DNA from: Erysipelotrichaceae bacterium
GTDB lineage: Bacteria > Bacillota_I > Bacilli_A > Erysipelotrichales > Erysipelotrichaceae
Assembly: GCA_012516665.1 (NCBI GenBank)
Contig: JAAYWN010000038.1
Location: 1-32,309 of the forward strand
Reading direction: 5' to 3'
DNA length: 32,309 nt
The position numbers and the translations under genes are program-made. The notes beneath the pieces are model-generated. The model did no database searches. It saw only the letters and a program-made list of their open reading frames with translations, and was not told the origin of the DNA. Below are positions 22,898 through 30,714 of the stretch, in pieces; positions within the stretch are counted from its first letter, which is position 1; every line of letters starts with the position of its first letter.

Positions 22898-24815
22898 AAT
22901 TTGCTGTTTCTTCAGCAGGTGTTTCCGAAGCGGCCGGTGTTTCTTCGGCTGTTTCTGTACTGGAACTTTCAGATGCACTTGGCGATGGTGTAGCCTTCAA
23001 GGCATCATATTTTGCAATGATATTCTCGGCCGCAAGATATCCGGATACTGCCGCCCAGGCAGATCCTGCGCCCTGCTTCATCGCATTGCCGAAGACATTT
23101 CCGCTGGCATTGCCGATCGCATATATATTTTCAGCCGCCGTGCCATCCGTCTTCAGGACATTCAGCGATGTGTTGCATGCGATACCGCCCAATGTCTGAT
23201 AGACATACTGTGTGATTGGAATCAGATAGACCGTCTTAGATGCATCGATCTCACTTCCAAACGTTGCTTCTGCCCGTCCGTATTTCAGATCCTTTTTCTC
23301 TTTGACAGATGTATTGAAAGAATCTACTGCCGCCGTGACTGCCGTCAGATCAAGGCCGTACTTCTCACATGCCGCCTGCAGATCATCAGATTTATAGATC
23401 GTATCCATGTTGCTTTCGGTGCTCGAATCCAGAACGATCTTCCGCTGTTCTTCGCTCATATTGACTAACAGTCCTGCTTTAAATGATCGATAAGCATCAT
23501 AATTCAGCACCATATAGGAACCAGTCTGGGTTGTTATTGCGGCAGACAGTACATTTTTCGCCGCATCTTCATTGACAAATCTCTGTCCATTCTGATTCAT
23601 AATGAAGGCGCCGGATTTTAAGCATCGCTGAATTGCATTGTATGTATCTACTGCATTGGTATCATTCAGTTTAAATCCAGTAGCAAAGGATGCTGTTCCT
23701 GCCTGTTTTAGAATCGAGAAATTGTTCTCTGCACTCTTGCCAAGGGTGATCATATCGCCCGAAGCACCCAGCGGTCCATAGTAGAGAGAAGTATTTTCAT
23801 TCAGCATCGACTGATTCGTCCCGTAGCTTCCGCTGGCCAGAACAACATAATCTGCTTTGACTTTCACTACCGTTCCGTCTACCGCTTTCGCCGTAACGCC
23901 ATTTGCTGTGCCATCCTCATCATAATCGATGCCGATCACCGCTGCATTCGGAACAATCTTTGCACCGGATACATTGACTTCTTTTGTCAAAAGTTCATAG
24001 AGCTCGGAATCTGCTGTGCTGTAATAACGTACGGCATTGCTCGCATAGCCGCCGATGCTGTACTTGTCTTCAAACGCCATGCCCAGATCTTTGATCTGCC
24101 AATCTGTAACCGTGCCGATATTATCCGTCATCAGATCCAAAAGTTCTTTGTTTCCTTCACTGTTGCCATACGTATAGATGTCGTTGGCAATTGCATCTGC
24201 ATCTTCATCAGAAACATTGTCCTTATGAAGCGCGCTGCTGCCGGAAGTGATCTGCATAGAGTTGAGCATATAATTCAAAGACCCGCCGACCTTTGGCTGT
24301 TTCTCAACAATCAATGTCTGAATTCCCTTTTGGCGCAGACGCAGAGCTGTAATAATACCGGAATATCCGCCGCCGACAACTACCGCCTGGGTAGAATAGT
24401 TCACGACCTTATCTGTATGCTTGCCGGTACAGTCCTTCTGCCACTGCTCAATATTTCCGCCGGCAGGCGTGACCGTACTCGCGACCGCTTCGCAGATTGC
24501 CTTGCTGGTAGCTGTCGCACCCGTAGAAACATCCACATTTGTAGACTGATTTTCCAAAATATAAGATGGAATATTCTTCATCGCAGAATATGCTACAACA
24601 CCAGGTTCACTGTTCTTTGTGACCTTGATATCCGTCATCTTGTTATCTTTGTATACAACAGAGACTTCAATTTCACCATTGTACCCATTTGCTGTGCCGG
24701 TATAGGTGCCATCCTTCACGAACTTAATGCTTTCCGGTGAAACACAGGCTGCACTGCTGCAGACCATTGCAGTGCACATTGCCGCTGCTGCTATCTTTTT
24801 CCATATATTTTTCAT
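22896..24815 (-). CDS. FMN-binding and FAD-dependent reductase lipoprotein (fumarate-reductase-like)
   Basis: Cell-surface flavoprotein of 639 residues. A signal peptide ends in the lipobox SAAC (Cys 24). Residues about 36-112 form an FMN-binding domain with DVSTGATATS, in which Thr 101 is the likely attachment site for covalent FMN. Residues about 143-605 are a FAD-binding domain of the fumarate/urocanate-reductase group: VVVGGGYSGIITALRL, VEKQPKVGGS, and near the end YAIGNASGNVFG. The C-terminus (about 610-639) is a Ser/Thr/Glu/Pro-rich tail. Enzymes of this plan use extracellular electrons to reduce small organic acids. The electron acceptor here is unknown. No flavin transferase (ApbE) gene lies in the window. 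Confidence 0.9.
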   Translation of the reverse strand: MKNIWKKIAAAAMCTAMVCSSAACVSPESIKFVKDGTYTGTANGYNGEIEVSVVYKDNKMTDIKVTKNSEPGVVAYSAMKNIPSYILENQSTNVDVSTGATATSKAICEAVASTVTPAGGNIEQWQKDCTGKHTDKVVNYSTQAVVVGGGYSGIITALRLRQKGIQTLIVEKQPKVGGSLNYMLNSMQITSGSSALHKDNVSDEDADAIANDIYTYGNSEGNKELLDLMTDNIGTVTDWQIKDLGMAFEDKYSIGGYASNAVRYYSTADSELYELLTKEVNVSGAKIVPNAAVIGIDYDEDGTANGVTAKAVDGTVVKVKADYVVLASGSYGTNQSMLNENTSLYYGPLGASGDMITLGKSAENNFSILKQAGTASFATGFKLNDTNAVDTYNAIQRCLKSGAFIMNQNGQRFVNEDAAKNVLSAAITTQTGSYMVLNYDAYRSFKAGLLVNMSEEQRKIVLDSSTESNMDTIYKSDDLQAACEKYGLDLTAVTAAVDSFNTSVKEKKDLKYGRAEATFGSEIDASKTVYLIPITQYVYQTLGGIACNTSLNVLKTDGTAAENIYAIGNASGNVFGNAMKQGAGSAWAAVSGYLAAENIIAKYDALKATPSPSASESSSTETAEETPAASETPAEETAN

Positions 24816-24823
24816 ACCGTATC

Positions 24824-24829
24824 AGTATA
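24824..24829 (-). promoter_or_regulatory. -10 box immediately before the flavin lipoprotein gene
   Basis: Minus strand TGGTATACT, an extended -10, ends eight bases before the ATG. The predicted transcript would start within about two bases of the start codon. No Shine-Dalgarno sequence is present. Confidence 0.4.
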
Positions 24830-25097
24830 CCATCTTACACATTTCTTAGCTTTCTCATTTTAAAAAGTTCAGATTATGTTATTCTTCCCATATTTCTTCA
24901 TTGAAAGTTCACGTGTTCACCTCATTCTTTTTACTTTAGATCAGTATCTTGTTTGTATACAGAAAGGAGAAACATCTCGTCATTCACAAAATGACATGGT
25001 TCAACTAATAAAATAAATTCTTTTCCCTCAAAGAACAGAGACCGAGTGCACGCAGTGTACTCGATTTCTTGTATAATGACTGCATTGAGGTGAACAC

Positions 25098-26081
25098 ATG
25101 ATCTATCCAGAATTCTTACACAAGCATGAGACCATCGGCATATCCGCTCCCAGTGCGGGCGCAGGAAATGATCTTGATAAATTTCAGGCATCTGTCGATG
25201 TGCTGAAAGCACAGGGATATGAGGTAGCAGAGACCAGATCTGTACGCAGTGCAGATGCTCGCAGTGCAGATGCAGAAGAACGTGGAAAAGAACTGACTTC
25301 TTTATTTCTTGATCCAAATATCAAAATGGTGATGTGTGCCAAAGGAGGGGATTTTTTAGATGAATGTCTTCCCTTTATTGATTTTCGGGCAATGAAGAAA
25401 CATCCAAAATGGCTGATGGGTGCATCTGATCCAACCAGCATTCTTTTCCCATATACCGTGAAATATGATGTTGCATCGATCTACGGTATGAATGGGGGCA
25501 GCTATGGCGAAAGACCAATGCATGATTTTGTAAAAGCAAATCTTGAACTGATCAAAGGAAAGCATATCGTGCAGAGAAGCTATCCTGCCTATATGTCCAT
25601 GCCGCCTTGGGAAGATGGTGCCTGCTATGATGTACCTTCTCATTGGCTTTCTTCAGAACATTCCGTCAATGTGACAGGAAGATGTATTGGCGGATGTATT
25701 GATTGCTTGAAAGATCTGATTGGTACAGAATACGACACAGCAAAAAAATTTGTTCGCAGATACAGCAAAGACGGATCTATCTGGTACTTCGACAACTTCT
25801 CTTTATCAGCTGAAAATCTCTATCGTACGCTCCTGCAGTTCTCCTACGCTGGATGGTTTGAGAACACCAAAGCTGTCATCATCGGCAGGACACTGTTTCC
25901 TTCCTCTGAGACCGGCATGACCTATGAGGAGACTGTGCTGAAAGCTCTGCCGCATATTCCGGTGCTGTATCAAGCGGATATCGGTCATACCTATCCTCAC
26001 ATGACCATGATCAACGGTGCGATCCTGCACCTGATCTATCACGGACATCAGGCTTCTTTATCCTTTGCTTTGAAATCATGA
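25098..26081 (+). CDS. S66-family peptidase (LD-carboxypeptidase / MccF-like)
   Basis: Serine peptidase-like protein of 327 residues without a signal peptide. Family members cut either peptidoglycan tetrapeptides (LdcA) or acylated nucleotide antibiotics such as microcin C (MccF). The N-terminus has IGISAPSAGAG. The nucleophile motif is MGASDPTS, with Ser-Asp as in the family. The C-terminal His is in ADIGHTYPHMTM. A 15-bp tandem duplication (25245-25274) encodes RSADA twice in an N-terminal surface region. The ATG follows GAGGTG. A TATAAT at 25074-25079 is the probable -10. Which substrate it uses cannot be told from sequence. An IS200 element has inserted exactly at its stop codon. Confidence 0.88.
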   Translation: MIYPEFLHKHETIGISAPSAGAGNDLDKFQASVDVLKAQGYEVAETRSVRSADARSADAEERGKELTSLFLDPNIKMVMCAKGGDFLDECLPFIDFRAMKKHPKWLMGASDPTSILFPYTVKYDVASIYGMNGGSYGERPMHDFVKANLELIKGKHIVQRSYPAYMSMPPWEDGACYDVPSHWLSSEHSVNVTGRCIGGCIDCLKDLIGTEYDTAKKFVRRYSKDGSIWYFDNFSLSAENLYRTLLQFSYAGWFENTKAVIIGRTLFPSSETGMTYEETVLKALPHIPVLYQADIGHTYPHMTMINGAILHLIYHGHQASLSFALKS

Positions 26082-26830
26082 CCACCCGTAAAACGGGTGG
26101 TTTGCTCTGAGGCTATAAGCCTCTATTGCTAGCCAGCGTCTTAAGGCGCTGGCTTTTCCATATCTCAATATATCGAAGCCTCCATTGCAGTTGTTACTTC
26201 ACCGGTCGCAAGCGACCATTTTATACTATTTTATTCTTTGTTCTTACTTGCTTATCTTCGCCAAATGGATCCTCGTACTCTTTCACGCTCAGCTTATCTT
26301 TAGCGATATCATCCTTTTCTTGTTCTCGGATATACTTCCGTACTGTTTCTTCATTTAGTCCTACTGTGCTTACATAATATCCATCAGCCCAGAAGTGTCT
26401 ATTGCCGTATTTGTATTTCAAGTTCGCGTGATACTCAAATACCATCAGTGATGATTTTCCTTTTAAGTATCCCATAAAACTTGATACCGATGTCTTCGGA
26501 GGTATTGATACCAGCATATGAACATGGTCTGGCATCATATGTCCCTCAATAATTTCAACTCCTTTATACTTGCAGAGCCTCTTGAAGTATTCAATGATAT
26601 CTTTCCGTAATTGATTATAGATCACCTTTCTCCGAAACTTCGGCGTGAATACAATGTGATATCTTGTATAATACTTTGTGTGTGCCAACGAATCATATTT
26701 ATTGGCCATTACTTGATGCACCTCATCTTTCTATGGCGACTTCGACAATTTCCATATTAAACTGATGGGGTGCTTCTTTCTACAAGAAGCACCGACTGTC
26801 CACCCGCCTAGCGGGTGGTTTTTATGTTTC
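26075..26830 (-). mobile_element. IS200/IS605-type insertion sequence with tnpA only
   Basis: A Y1 transposase gene is flanked by hairpin-rich ends. The end upstream of tnpA has CCACCCGC/GCGGGTGG (26800-26818) and a 10-bp stem GGTGCTTCTT/AAGAAGCACC (26769-26793). The end downstream has GGTCGC/GCGACC (26204-26217), AGCCAGCG/CGCTGGCT (26131-26154), GAGGCT/AGCCTC (26109-26123) and ACCACCCGT/ACGGGTGGT (26081-26101). The outermost hairpins of both ends share CCACCCG/CGGGTGG, as expected for transposase recognition. Exact cleavage sites were not resolved, so the ends are approximate. No tnpB is present. Confidence 0.85.
26221..26709 (-). CDS. tnpA: IS200/IS605-family transposase TnpA (Y1 HUH)
   Basis: Single-strand DNA transposase of 162 residues, complete. 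The HUH motif is PDHVHMLV (His 62, His 64). The catalytic Tyr 126 is in ETVRKYIREQE. Family hallmarks YHIVFTPKFRRKVI and HFWADGYYVSTVG are present. The ATG at 26707-26709 has GAGGTG nine bases upstream; a GTG four codons earlier is less likely. All key residues are intact, so it may be active. The last codons run into the hairpin end of the element. Confidence 0.95.
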   Translation of the reverse strand: MANKYDSLAHTKYYTRYHIVFTPKFRRKVIYNQLRKDIIEYFKRLCKYKGVEIIEGHMMPDHVHMLVSIPPKTSVSSFMGYLKGKSSLMVFEYHANLKYKYGNRHFWADGYYVSTVGLNEETVRKYIREQEKDDIAKDKLSVKEYEDPFGEDKQVRTKNKIV

Positions 26831-26895
26831 GCGCATTTCTTCTTTGTTGTTTCTTCAATTTTTCTCTCTTGCGCTCAACTGTCCCTAAGACGAAA

Positions 26896-26920
26896 CAAAA
26901 AAAAGACCCGAAGGTCTTTT
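26896..26920 (-). terminator. Terminator of rplS
   Basis: AAAAGACC / GGTCTTTT stem with a TTCG tetraloop, followed on the minus strand by TTTTTG. A very strong intrinsic terminator. Confidence 0.92.
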
Positions 26921-26929
26921 CCTGAATGC

Positions 26930-27277
26930 TTATCTATCTTCCTTGATACGGGCATTCTTAGCAGAACGTCCCTTGAGGTATGTCAGCTTTGCACGTCTGA
27001 CTTTGCCATGACGGATAACTTCAATCTTCTCAATGATTGGGCTGTTGACTGGGAATGTTCTCTGAACACCAATGCCGGAAGACATCTTGCGTACTGTGAA
27101 TGACTCACCGATGCCGCCGTTGTTCTTATCAACTACAACACCCTCGAAGACCTGAATACGTGTCTTCTCACCTTCACGAATACGAACATTGACCTTGACT
27201 GTATCACCAGACTTGAATGCTGGGATATCCGTACGGAGCTGATCTTTTGTGATCTGATCTACTAAACTTAAATTCAT
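26930..27277 (-). CDS. rplS: 50S ribosomal protein L19
   Basis: Ribosomal protein at the 30S-50S interface, 115 residues, the usual length. Recognised by [28 protein letters not shown] (seen as blocks FKSGDTVKV and IQVFEGVV), then [19 protein letters not shown] and [20 protein letters not shown]. It is usually last in the rpsP-rimM-trmD-rplS operon, but here it stands alone with its own promoter and leader, and the neighbours are unrelated. The ATG has AAAGGAG upstream. Confidence 0.98.
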   Translation of the reverse strand: MNLSLVDQITKDQLRTDIPAFKSGDTVKVNVRIREGEKTRIQVFEGVVVDKNNGGIGESFTVRKMSSGIGVQRTFPVNSPIIEKIEVIRHGKVRRAKLTYLKGRSAKNARIKEDR

Positions 27278-27401
27278 TTTACTTTCTCCTTTTCATCTAT
27301 CGATCATCACCTGTTCATGAACCCTTGAAACTATCAGCGGAACAGAGATGCGCATATAGCTGCGCAAGCAGAATCATAGCATAACGCTGTATCAAAGTAA
27401 A
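27278..27401 (-). promoter_or_regulatory. Promoter and leader of rplS
   Basis: Minus strand TTTACT (27396-27401), 17 bases, TATGAT (27373-27378). The predicted leader of about 88 bases contains a small stem TGCGC/GCGCA soon after the start. L19 leader RNAs that bind the protein are known in Bacillota; whether this is one needs a covariance-model search. Confidence 0.55.
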
Positions 27402-27410
27402 TAAAAATCG

Positions 27411-28184
27411 CTAGATCCAGCCAAAATGACGGCATGCATTCCAGATCCCATCCTCTACATTTCGGTCGGTCACGTAGTCTGCTTTCTTTTTCAGTTCTTC
27501 ACAGGCATTGCCCATGGCAATACTGAACCATCTTGGATCGAACATCACAAGATCATTCGTATCATCGCCGAAGACAACAACATCTTTCGGATCTGCCTTC
27601 AGATGATCCATCATCGCAAGAATTCCCTCTTTTTTCTGATCATACTGAATAACAACATAGCTGCTGCTCATTCTGAGAAAGCCCATTTCTTGGATCCATG
27701 GATGACGCCGTTCACTTCCTTTGGGCAGATAGAGATAGATCTTCAGAATATCCGGCAATGCATGAAAATCCAATGAATGATCATAATGATAAGTCGTCAG
27801 TTCTGTCCGCAGACCTGCCTGTTCCAAAAACCTTGGACGATTGAAATAGACATCATCAGCATCATGCAGCATCAGCATCCAGCCTAAGCCATCCGCATCC
27901 GCATGCTCCAGCAGACGAACTGCTTTATCATGATCCAATGCCTTCAAAGAGACTGTTTGACCATCGATCACTAAACAACCGCCGCCATAGCAGACCAGAT
28001 CATGAATGTTGATCGGATCGGTAAATGAGAGGGCCTTATACCGTGCACGGCCTGTTGCAATGGCCGCAAAATGGCCATGATCCTTCAGCTGCTGCAATGC
28101 TTTTTCCGCGCTGGGAACGATCTTATGAGTAGACTTATCCGTCAAAGTGCCATCAATGTCAAAGAAAAAAAACTTCTTAGGCAT
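27411..28184 (-). CDS. HAD-superfamily phosphatase, Cof type
   Basis: Cytoplasmic phosphatase of 257 residues, probably acting on a sugar phosphate or phosphorylated cofactor. Motif I FFFDIDGTLTDKS has both Asp residues, motif II is AIATGRARY, and motif IV is VVFGDDTNDLVMF. The cap domain is the C2 type between them. The ATG at 28182-28184 has GGAGGG upstream, which lies inside the end of the ComB gene. The two genes overlap by eight bases and are probably translated together. Confidence 0.9.
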   Translation of the reverse strand: MPKKFFFFDIDGTLTDKSTHKIVPSAEKALQQLKDHGHFAAIATGRARYKALSFTDPINIHDLVCYGGGCLVIDGQTVSLKALDHDKAVRLLEHADADGLGWMLMLHDADDVYFNRPRFLEQAGLRTELTTYHYDHSLDFHALPDILKIYLYLPKGSERRHPWIQEMGFLRMSSSYVVIQYDQKKEGILAMMDHLKADPKDVVVFGDDTNDLVMFDPRWFSIAMGNACEELKKKADYVTDRNVEDGIWNACRHFGWI

Positions 28185-28872
28185 GCACCCTCCTTTTGCA
28201 GCAGACTGCCATATCATCTTTCTTTTCTGCTTCTATCGCAAAATCAAACTGATCCGCCGCCGTACACATGGCAAAATCTGCCTGCGGAAATGCTTCCTGC
28301 TGGGCTGGATCAAAGAACTTCTTTCCTTCACTGTAGCGCAGAGCATTCAATTGCTCTTTCAGATCACGCAGCGGCTTTTCTTCCAGCAGAGACTTTAAAT
28401 AGAGGGCACACAGTTCGTCTTCTTCTGTACAGCGATCTTCCCATCCCATTGCTACCAAAGACACATCCTTTGGATGCAGAGAACGAATATAAGATGCCGT
28501 TGCTTTTGCATTGACGAAGGAGCCTGTCAGGATCCGGTCTGCATGCACTGCATTCTTGATGCCTTGAGTACCGTTGGTCGTCGTATGGACAAAACTTCTG
28601 CCCGAAAAATCTTTTGTTCTGACCGCCGACGGACTGTTGCCATAGTCAAAGCCAGGCAGCTTTTTCCCTGCCCTTTCCCCGATCAGAATATAGGCAGGAT
28701 GCTCTTTCTTCATTGTACGCGCTTTTTCTTCACTGCCGATGGCATAGATCGTTTCTGCACCTTGAGCAAACAGATATGCTTCCAGCGTAAAAGCACGAAA
28801 GACATCAATGATGACAGCAGTTCCTTTAGCCTGCTTCGCACCGCTGCTCAATGAAAGAATTTCAATGTCCAT
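28177..28872 (-). CDS. ComB-family 2-phosphosulfolactate phosphatase-like protein
   Basis: Mg-dependent phosphatase family first known from coenzyme M synthesis in methanogens. Family motifs are visible: VIIDVFRAFT near residue 20, ERAGKKLPGFDYGNSP near 75, TTTNGTQGI near 100, and LTGSFVNA near 115. It has 231 residues with the chosen ATG at 28870-28872 (AAGGAAG upstream). An extended -10 (TGCTATAAT, box at 28901-28906) lies about 30 bases upstream. No other coenzyme M or sulfolactate gene is in the window, so the real substrate is probably different. It is coupled to a Cof-type phosphatase. Confidence 0.85.
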   Translation of the reverse strand: MDIEILSLSSGAKQAKGTAVIIDVFRAFTLEAYLFAQGAETIYAIGSEEKARTMKKEHPAYILIGERAGKKLPGFDYGNSPSAVRTKDFSGRSFVHTTTNGTQGIKNAVHADRILTGSFVNAKATASYIRSLHPKDVSLVAMGWEDRCTEEDELCALYLKSLLEEKPLRDLKEQLNALRYSEGKKFFDPAQQEAFPQADFAMCTAADQFDFAIEAEKKDDMAVCCKRRVHA

Positions 28873-28916
28873 GACCGCTTCCTTTCTGAATATGGACCTA
28901 ATTATAGCATGCACGC

Positions 28917-28945
28917 TTGCGGAAAAAAGTATTTCGAGATATATT
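28917..28945 (+). promoter_or_regulatory. Promoter of the 158-aa unknown gene
   Basis: TTGCGG (28917-28922), 17 bases, TATATT (28940-28945). The predicted start near 28952 leaves a 13-base leader with CGAGGAA. This makes the ATG at 28965 the only sensible start. Confidence 0.55.
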
Positions 28946-28964
28946 AGCAGTCGAGGAACATACC

Positions 28965-29441
28965 ATGGCAGAAAAGAAACTGTTTTACCCCTTCAATTAC
29001 TTCTACGATACCGTCTATACGATCGCTTTTTATGGTTCCAATGCACCGATGATTGTGAAAGGCAACCTTGTACTGCGGGCTTATTTTAAGGATGAGGCAA
29101 AAACAGTTCCTGATATTGAACATACTTCTGAATATCTGCGGGATGAGATCTTCTATGAAACAAACAAAGCGATCCGTGAGCAGATGGAGGATCCTTACAA
29201 CGGAAAACGTGAACTGGCAGAGTTTACTTTCCCTGAGCTGGGAAGCGAATACCGTATTGTATATAATGAAGCAGAGATTCCTTCGGAACGCTATGATGAT
29301 CTGCTGTCTGTACTTGTTTCCAGAGACCCTTATGCTAGAGGCGTAGCCATCTTATTAAAAAGAGGATCCGATGGCGGCATAGAATGGATGAGCGAACGAG
29401 AAGCCAGAGAGATCCAGACAATACTGAAGAATTCACATTAA
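28965..29441 (+). CDS. Conserved-looking cytoplasmic protein of unknown function, 158 residues
   Basis: I do not recognise a family. The protein is soluble, rich in aromatic residues at the start (LFYPFNYFYDTVYTIAFYGS) and acidic overall, with no signal peptide, membrane segment or Cys motif. A central helix-like stretch reads EHTSEYLRDEIFYETNKAI and the end is a charged helix (SEREAREIQTILKN). It has its own promoter, a GAGGAA ribosome site and a shared terminator, and its base composition matches its neighbours, so it is very likely a real gene. It is divergent from the ComB-family gene. Confidence 0.75.
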   Translation: MAEKKLFYPFNYFYDTVYTIAFYGSNAPMIVKGNLVLRAYFKDEAKTVPDIEHTSEYLRDEIFYETNKAIREQMEDPYNGKRELAEFTFPELGSEYRIVYNEAEIPSERYDDLLSVLVSRDPYARGVAILLKRGSDGGIEWMSEREAREIQTILKNSH

Positions 29442-29467
29442 AAGATTGCCGCATGGGCAATCTTTTT
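29441..29467. terminator. Bidirectional terminator between the unknown gene and the secreted repeat protein
   Basis: A 10-bp stem AAAGATTGCC / GGCAATCTTT with a 5-nt loop. Both strands have short T-runs after it. It lies right at the stop codons of the two convergent genes. Confidence 0.8.
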
Positions 29468-30413
29468 AGTTTACACCATACCAGCCAATGCCTTCTGCCT
29501 TCCAGCCCAAGGTAACAAGCCAATCATTCTCATTCTTTGAAGTCGTATAATTATGCGTTCCCGTTGAAACATTCGGATTGTATTGACGATACAGAGGAAC
29601 ACTGTGACTGTCATCCGAATACCAGCCAATGCCTTCATCGTTCCAGCCGATGGAGACAAGATTGTCTCTTTCGGAAGCATTCACTGTGTAATGATGATCG
29701 CCTGAGTTGGGATTGTACAGACGATATACCGGCGTATTGGAAGATGCGGGTGCTTTCCAGCCAATGCCTTCATAGGTCCAGCCGATATTGGCTAAATGGT
29801 CTCTTTCCGATACGGAAGCAGTGTAGAAGTGTTCGCCGCTGCACGGATTGTATAGACGGTACATATTGATATTTCCAGAAACAGCTTTTGCCTGTTCTGA
29901 TGCATTCCAATATGTCACGGTCACGCTGATACCAGACGCATCATTGCATGTATATAGAATGAAGGAGCCATCATTGACATTTTCAGCATATCTGCCATCT
30001 GAGAGATCAATGCCATTTCCTGTATTGGTCCCCTGATAGGACGAGGCCATGGTCAATACGGTCGTACCGGCATCATCACGGATGGTGCCCGTAGCTCCGG
30101 CACCCAATGTCCGGATAATACTGAAGCCCTGAGAAGCATGATCGGCGATCATGACCTTGTCGCCCCAAGGCATATATGCTGCGCTGTCTGCCGCATCAAC
30201 GATGCTCTGAGAACTTCCTTCATACAGTTTTGCCTGATAATTTCCAATCGTCAATGTGCCCTGCGAACCATCAGAAGTATGCCCAATAGCCTGTACCTGA
30301 ACAAGTTCTTCCCCTGCCTGCGGCAGAGAATGTCTTGCTGGTCCTGCATGCAGTACTGTGCCAAGCATCATTGCACATGCCCCGGCAGCAATTGCTCTCG
30401 TGAATGTTTTCAT
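29466..30413 (-). CDS. Secreted protein with sortase-like domain and three DUF5648-type repeats
   Basis: A 315-residue exported protein, with a signal peptide to about residue 23 and no lipobox or LPXTG. Residues 50-170 resemble a sortase fold: IADHASQGFSIIRTLGAG supplies His 92 and ILYTC supplies Cys 156. The Arg expected a few residues after the Cys is absent (SVTVTYW), so it may be inactive or use another residue. Residues 184-220, 229-266 and 274-312 are three repeats of the form YRLYNPNSGDHHYT...LVSIGWNDEGIGW, matching DUF5648 repeats of secreted proteins, which may bind cell-wall or carbohydrate ligands. The gene lies behind two c-di-GMP riboswitches. The ribosome site is AAGGGGAG. The sortase link is inference. 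Confidence 0.82.
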   Translation of the reverse strand: MKTFTRAIAAGACAMMLGTVLHAGPARHSLPQAGEELVQVQAIGHTSDGSQGTLTIGNYQAKLYEGSSQSIVDAADSAAYMPWGDKVMIADHASQGFSIIRTLGAGATGTIRDDAGTTVLTMASSYQGTNTGNGIDLSDGRYAENVNDGSFILYTCNDASGISVTVTYWNASEQAKAVSGNINMYRLYNPCSGEHFYTASVSERDHLANIGWTYEGIGWKAPASSNTPVYRLYNPNSGDHHYTVNASERDNLVSIGWNDEGIGWYSDDSHSVPLYRQYNPNVSTGTHNYTTSKNENDWLVTLGWKAEGIGWYGVN

Positions 30414-30469
30414 CTTTCTCCCCTTTGCCTGATGGACGAGCCAAGCAGAAAGAGAAGATCAAGATCTCA

Positions 30470-30545
30470 TATCTCTGCAGCTGGCTGCCATCTTTAGGCC
30501 CTATAGCTTTGCGTCCTTAGCTTCCGCATAAGTTTGCTCATTTAT
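30470..30545 (-). ncRNA. c-di-GMP-I (GEMM) riboswitch, gene-proximal copy
   Basis: The minus strand holds the GEMM core: GCAAAC, a stem capped by the GNRA tetraloop GGAA, then GGACGCAAAGC, GGGCCTAAAG, and GGCAGCCAGC. Downstream of it, a long imperfect hairpin GCAGAGA.../...TCTTTCTGC (about 30441-30477) includes pyrimidines able to pair with GAGAAAG of the ribosome site. It may be the expression platform of this copy; no U-run follows, so translational control is a possible reading. Confidence 0.9.
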
Positions 30546-30572
30546 TTGTCAGGAATATCTGTCTCAGAATCA

Positions 30573-30614
30573 TAAAAGAGATCAACCAGTCATGCATGCA
30601 GACGGATTGATCTC
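30573..30614 (-). terminator. Terminator between the two c-di-GMP riboswitches
   Basis: GAGATCAA / TTGATCTC stem, extended by two C-G pairs across a one-base bulge, with a loop of about 16 bases, followed by TTTTAT on the minus strand. It is probably the expression platform of the distal riboswitch. Confidence 0.65.
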
Positions 30615-30619
30615 CGATC

Positions 30620-30698
30620 ATTCACTGTCGCAGCTGGCTGTCATTTCAGACCCTATAGCTTTGCGTCCTTATCTTTCGATAAGTTTGCTGATTGCTTT
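30620..30698 (-). ncRNA. c-di-GMP-I (GEMM) riboswitch, promoter-proximal copy
   Basis: The core reads GCAAACTTATCGAAAGATAA with a GAAA tetraloop, then GGACGCAAAGC, GGGTCTGAAA and GACAGCCAGC. These match the known class I c-di-GMP aptamer, including the GGACGCAAAGC block and tetraloop. It is followed by a terminator and then by the second copy, about 150 bases downstream. Confidence 0.92.
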
Positions 30699-30714
30699 TT
30701 TTTGATACACCTAT

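Noticed and set aside
22839-23468. A 209-residue plus-strand frame
   Set aside because: Antisense to the SDR start and the flavin lipoprotein; very Cys- and Arg-rich and lacking a ribosome site.
26082-26220. Possible tnpB or guide-RNA remnant beside tnpA
   Set aside because: The stretch contains only hairpins of the element end; no TnpB-like coding frame exists in the window.
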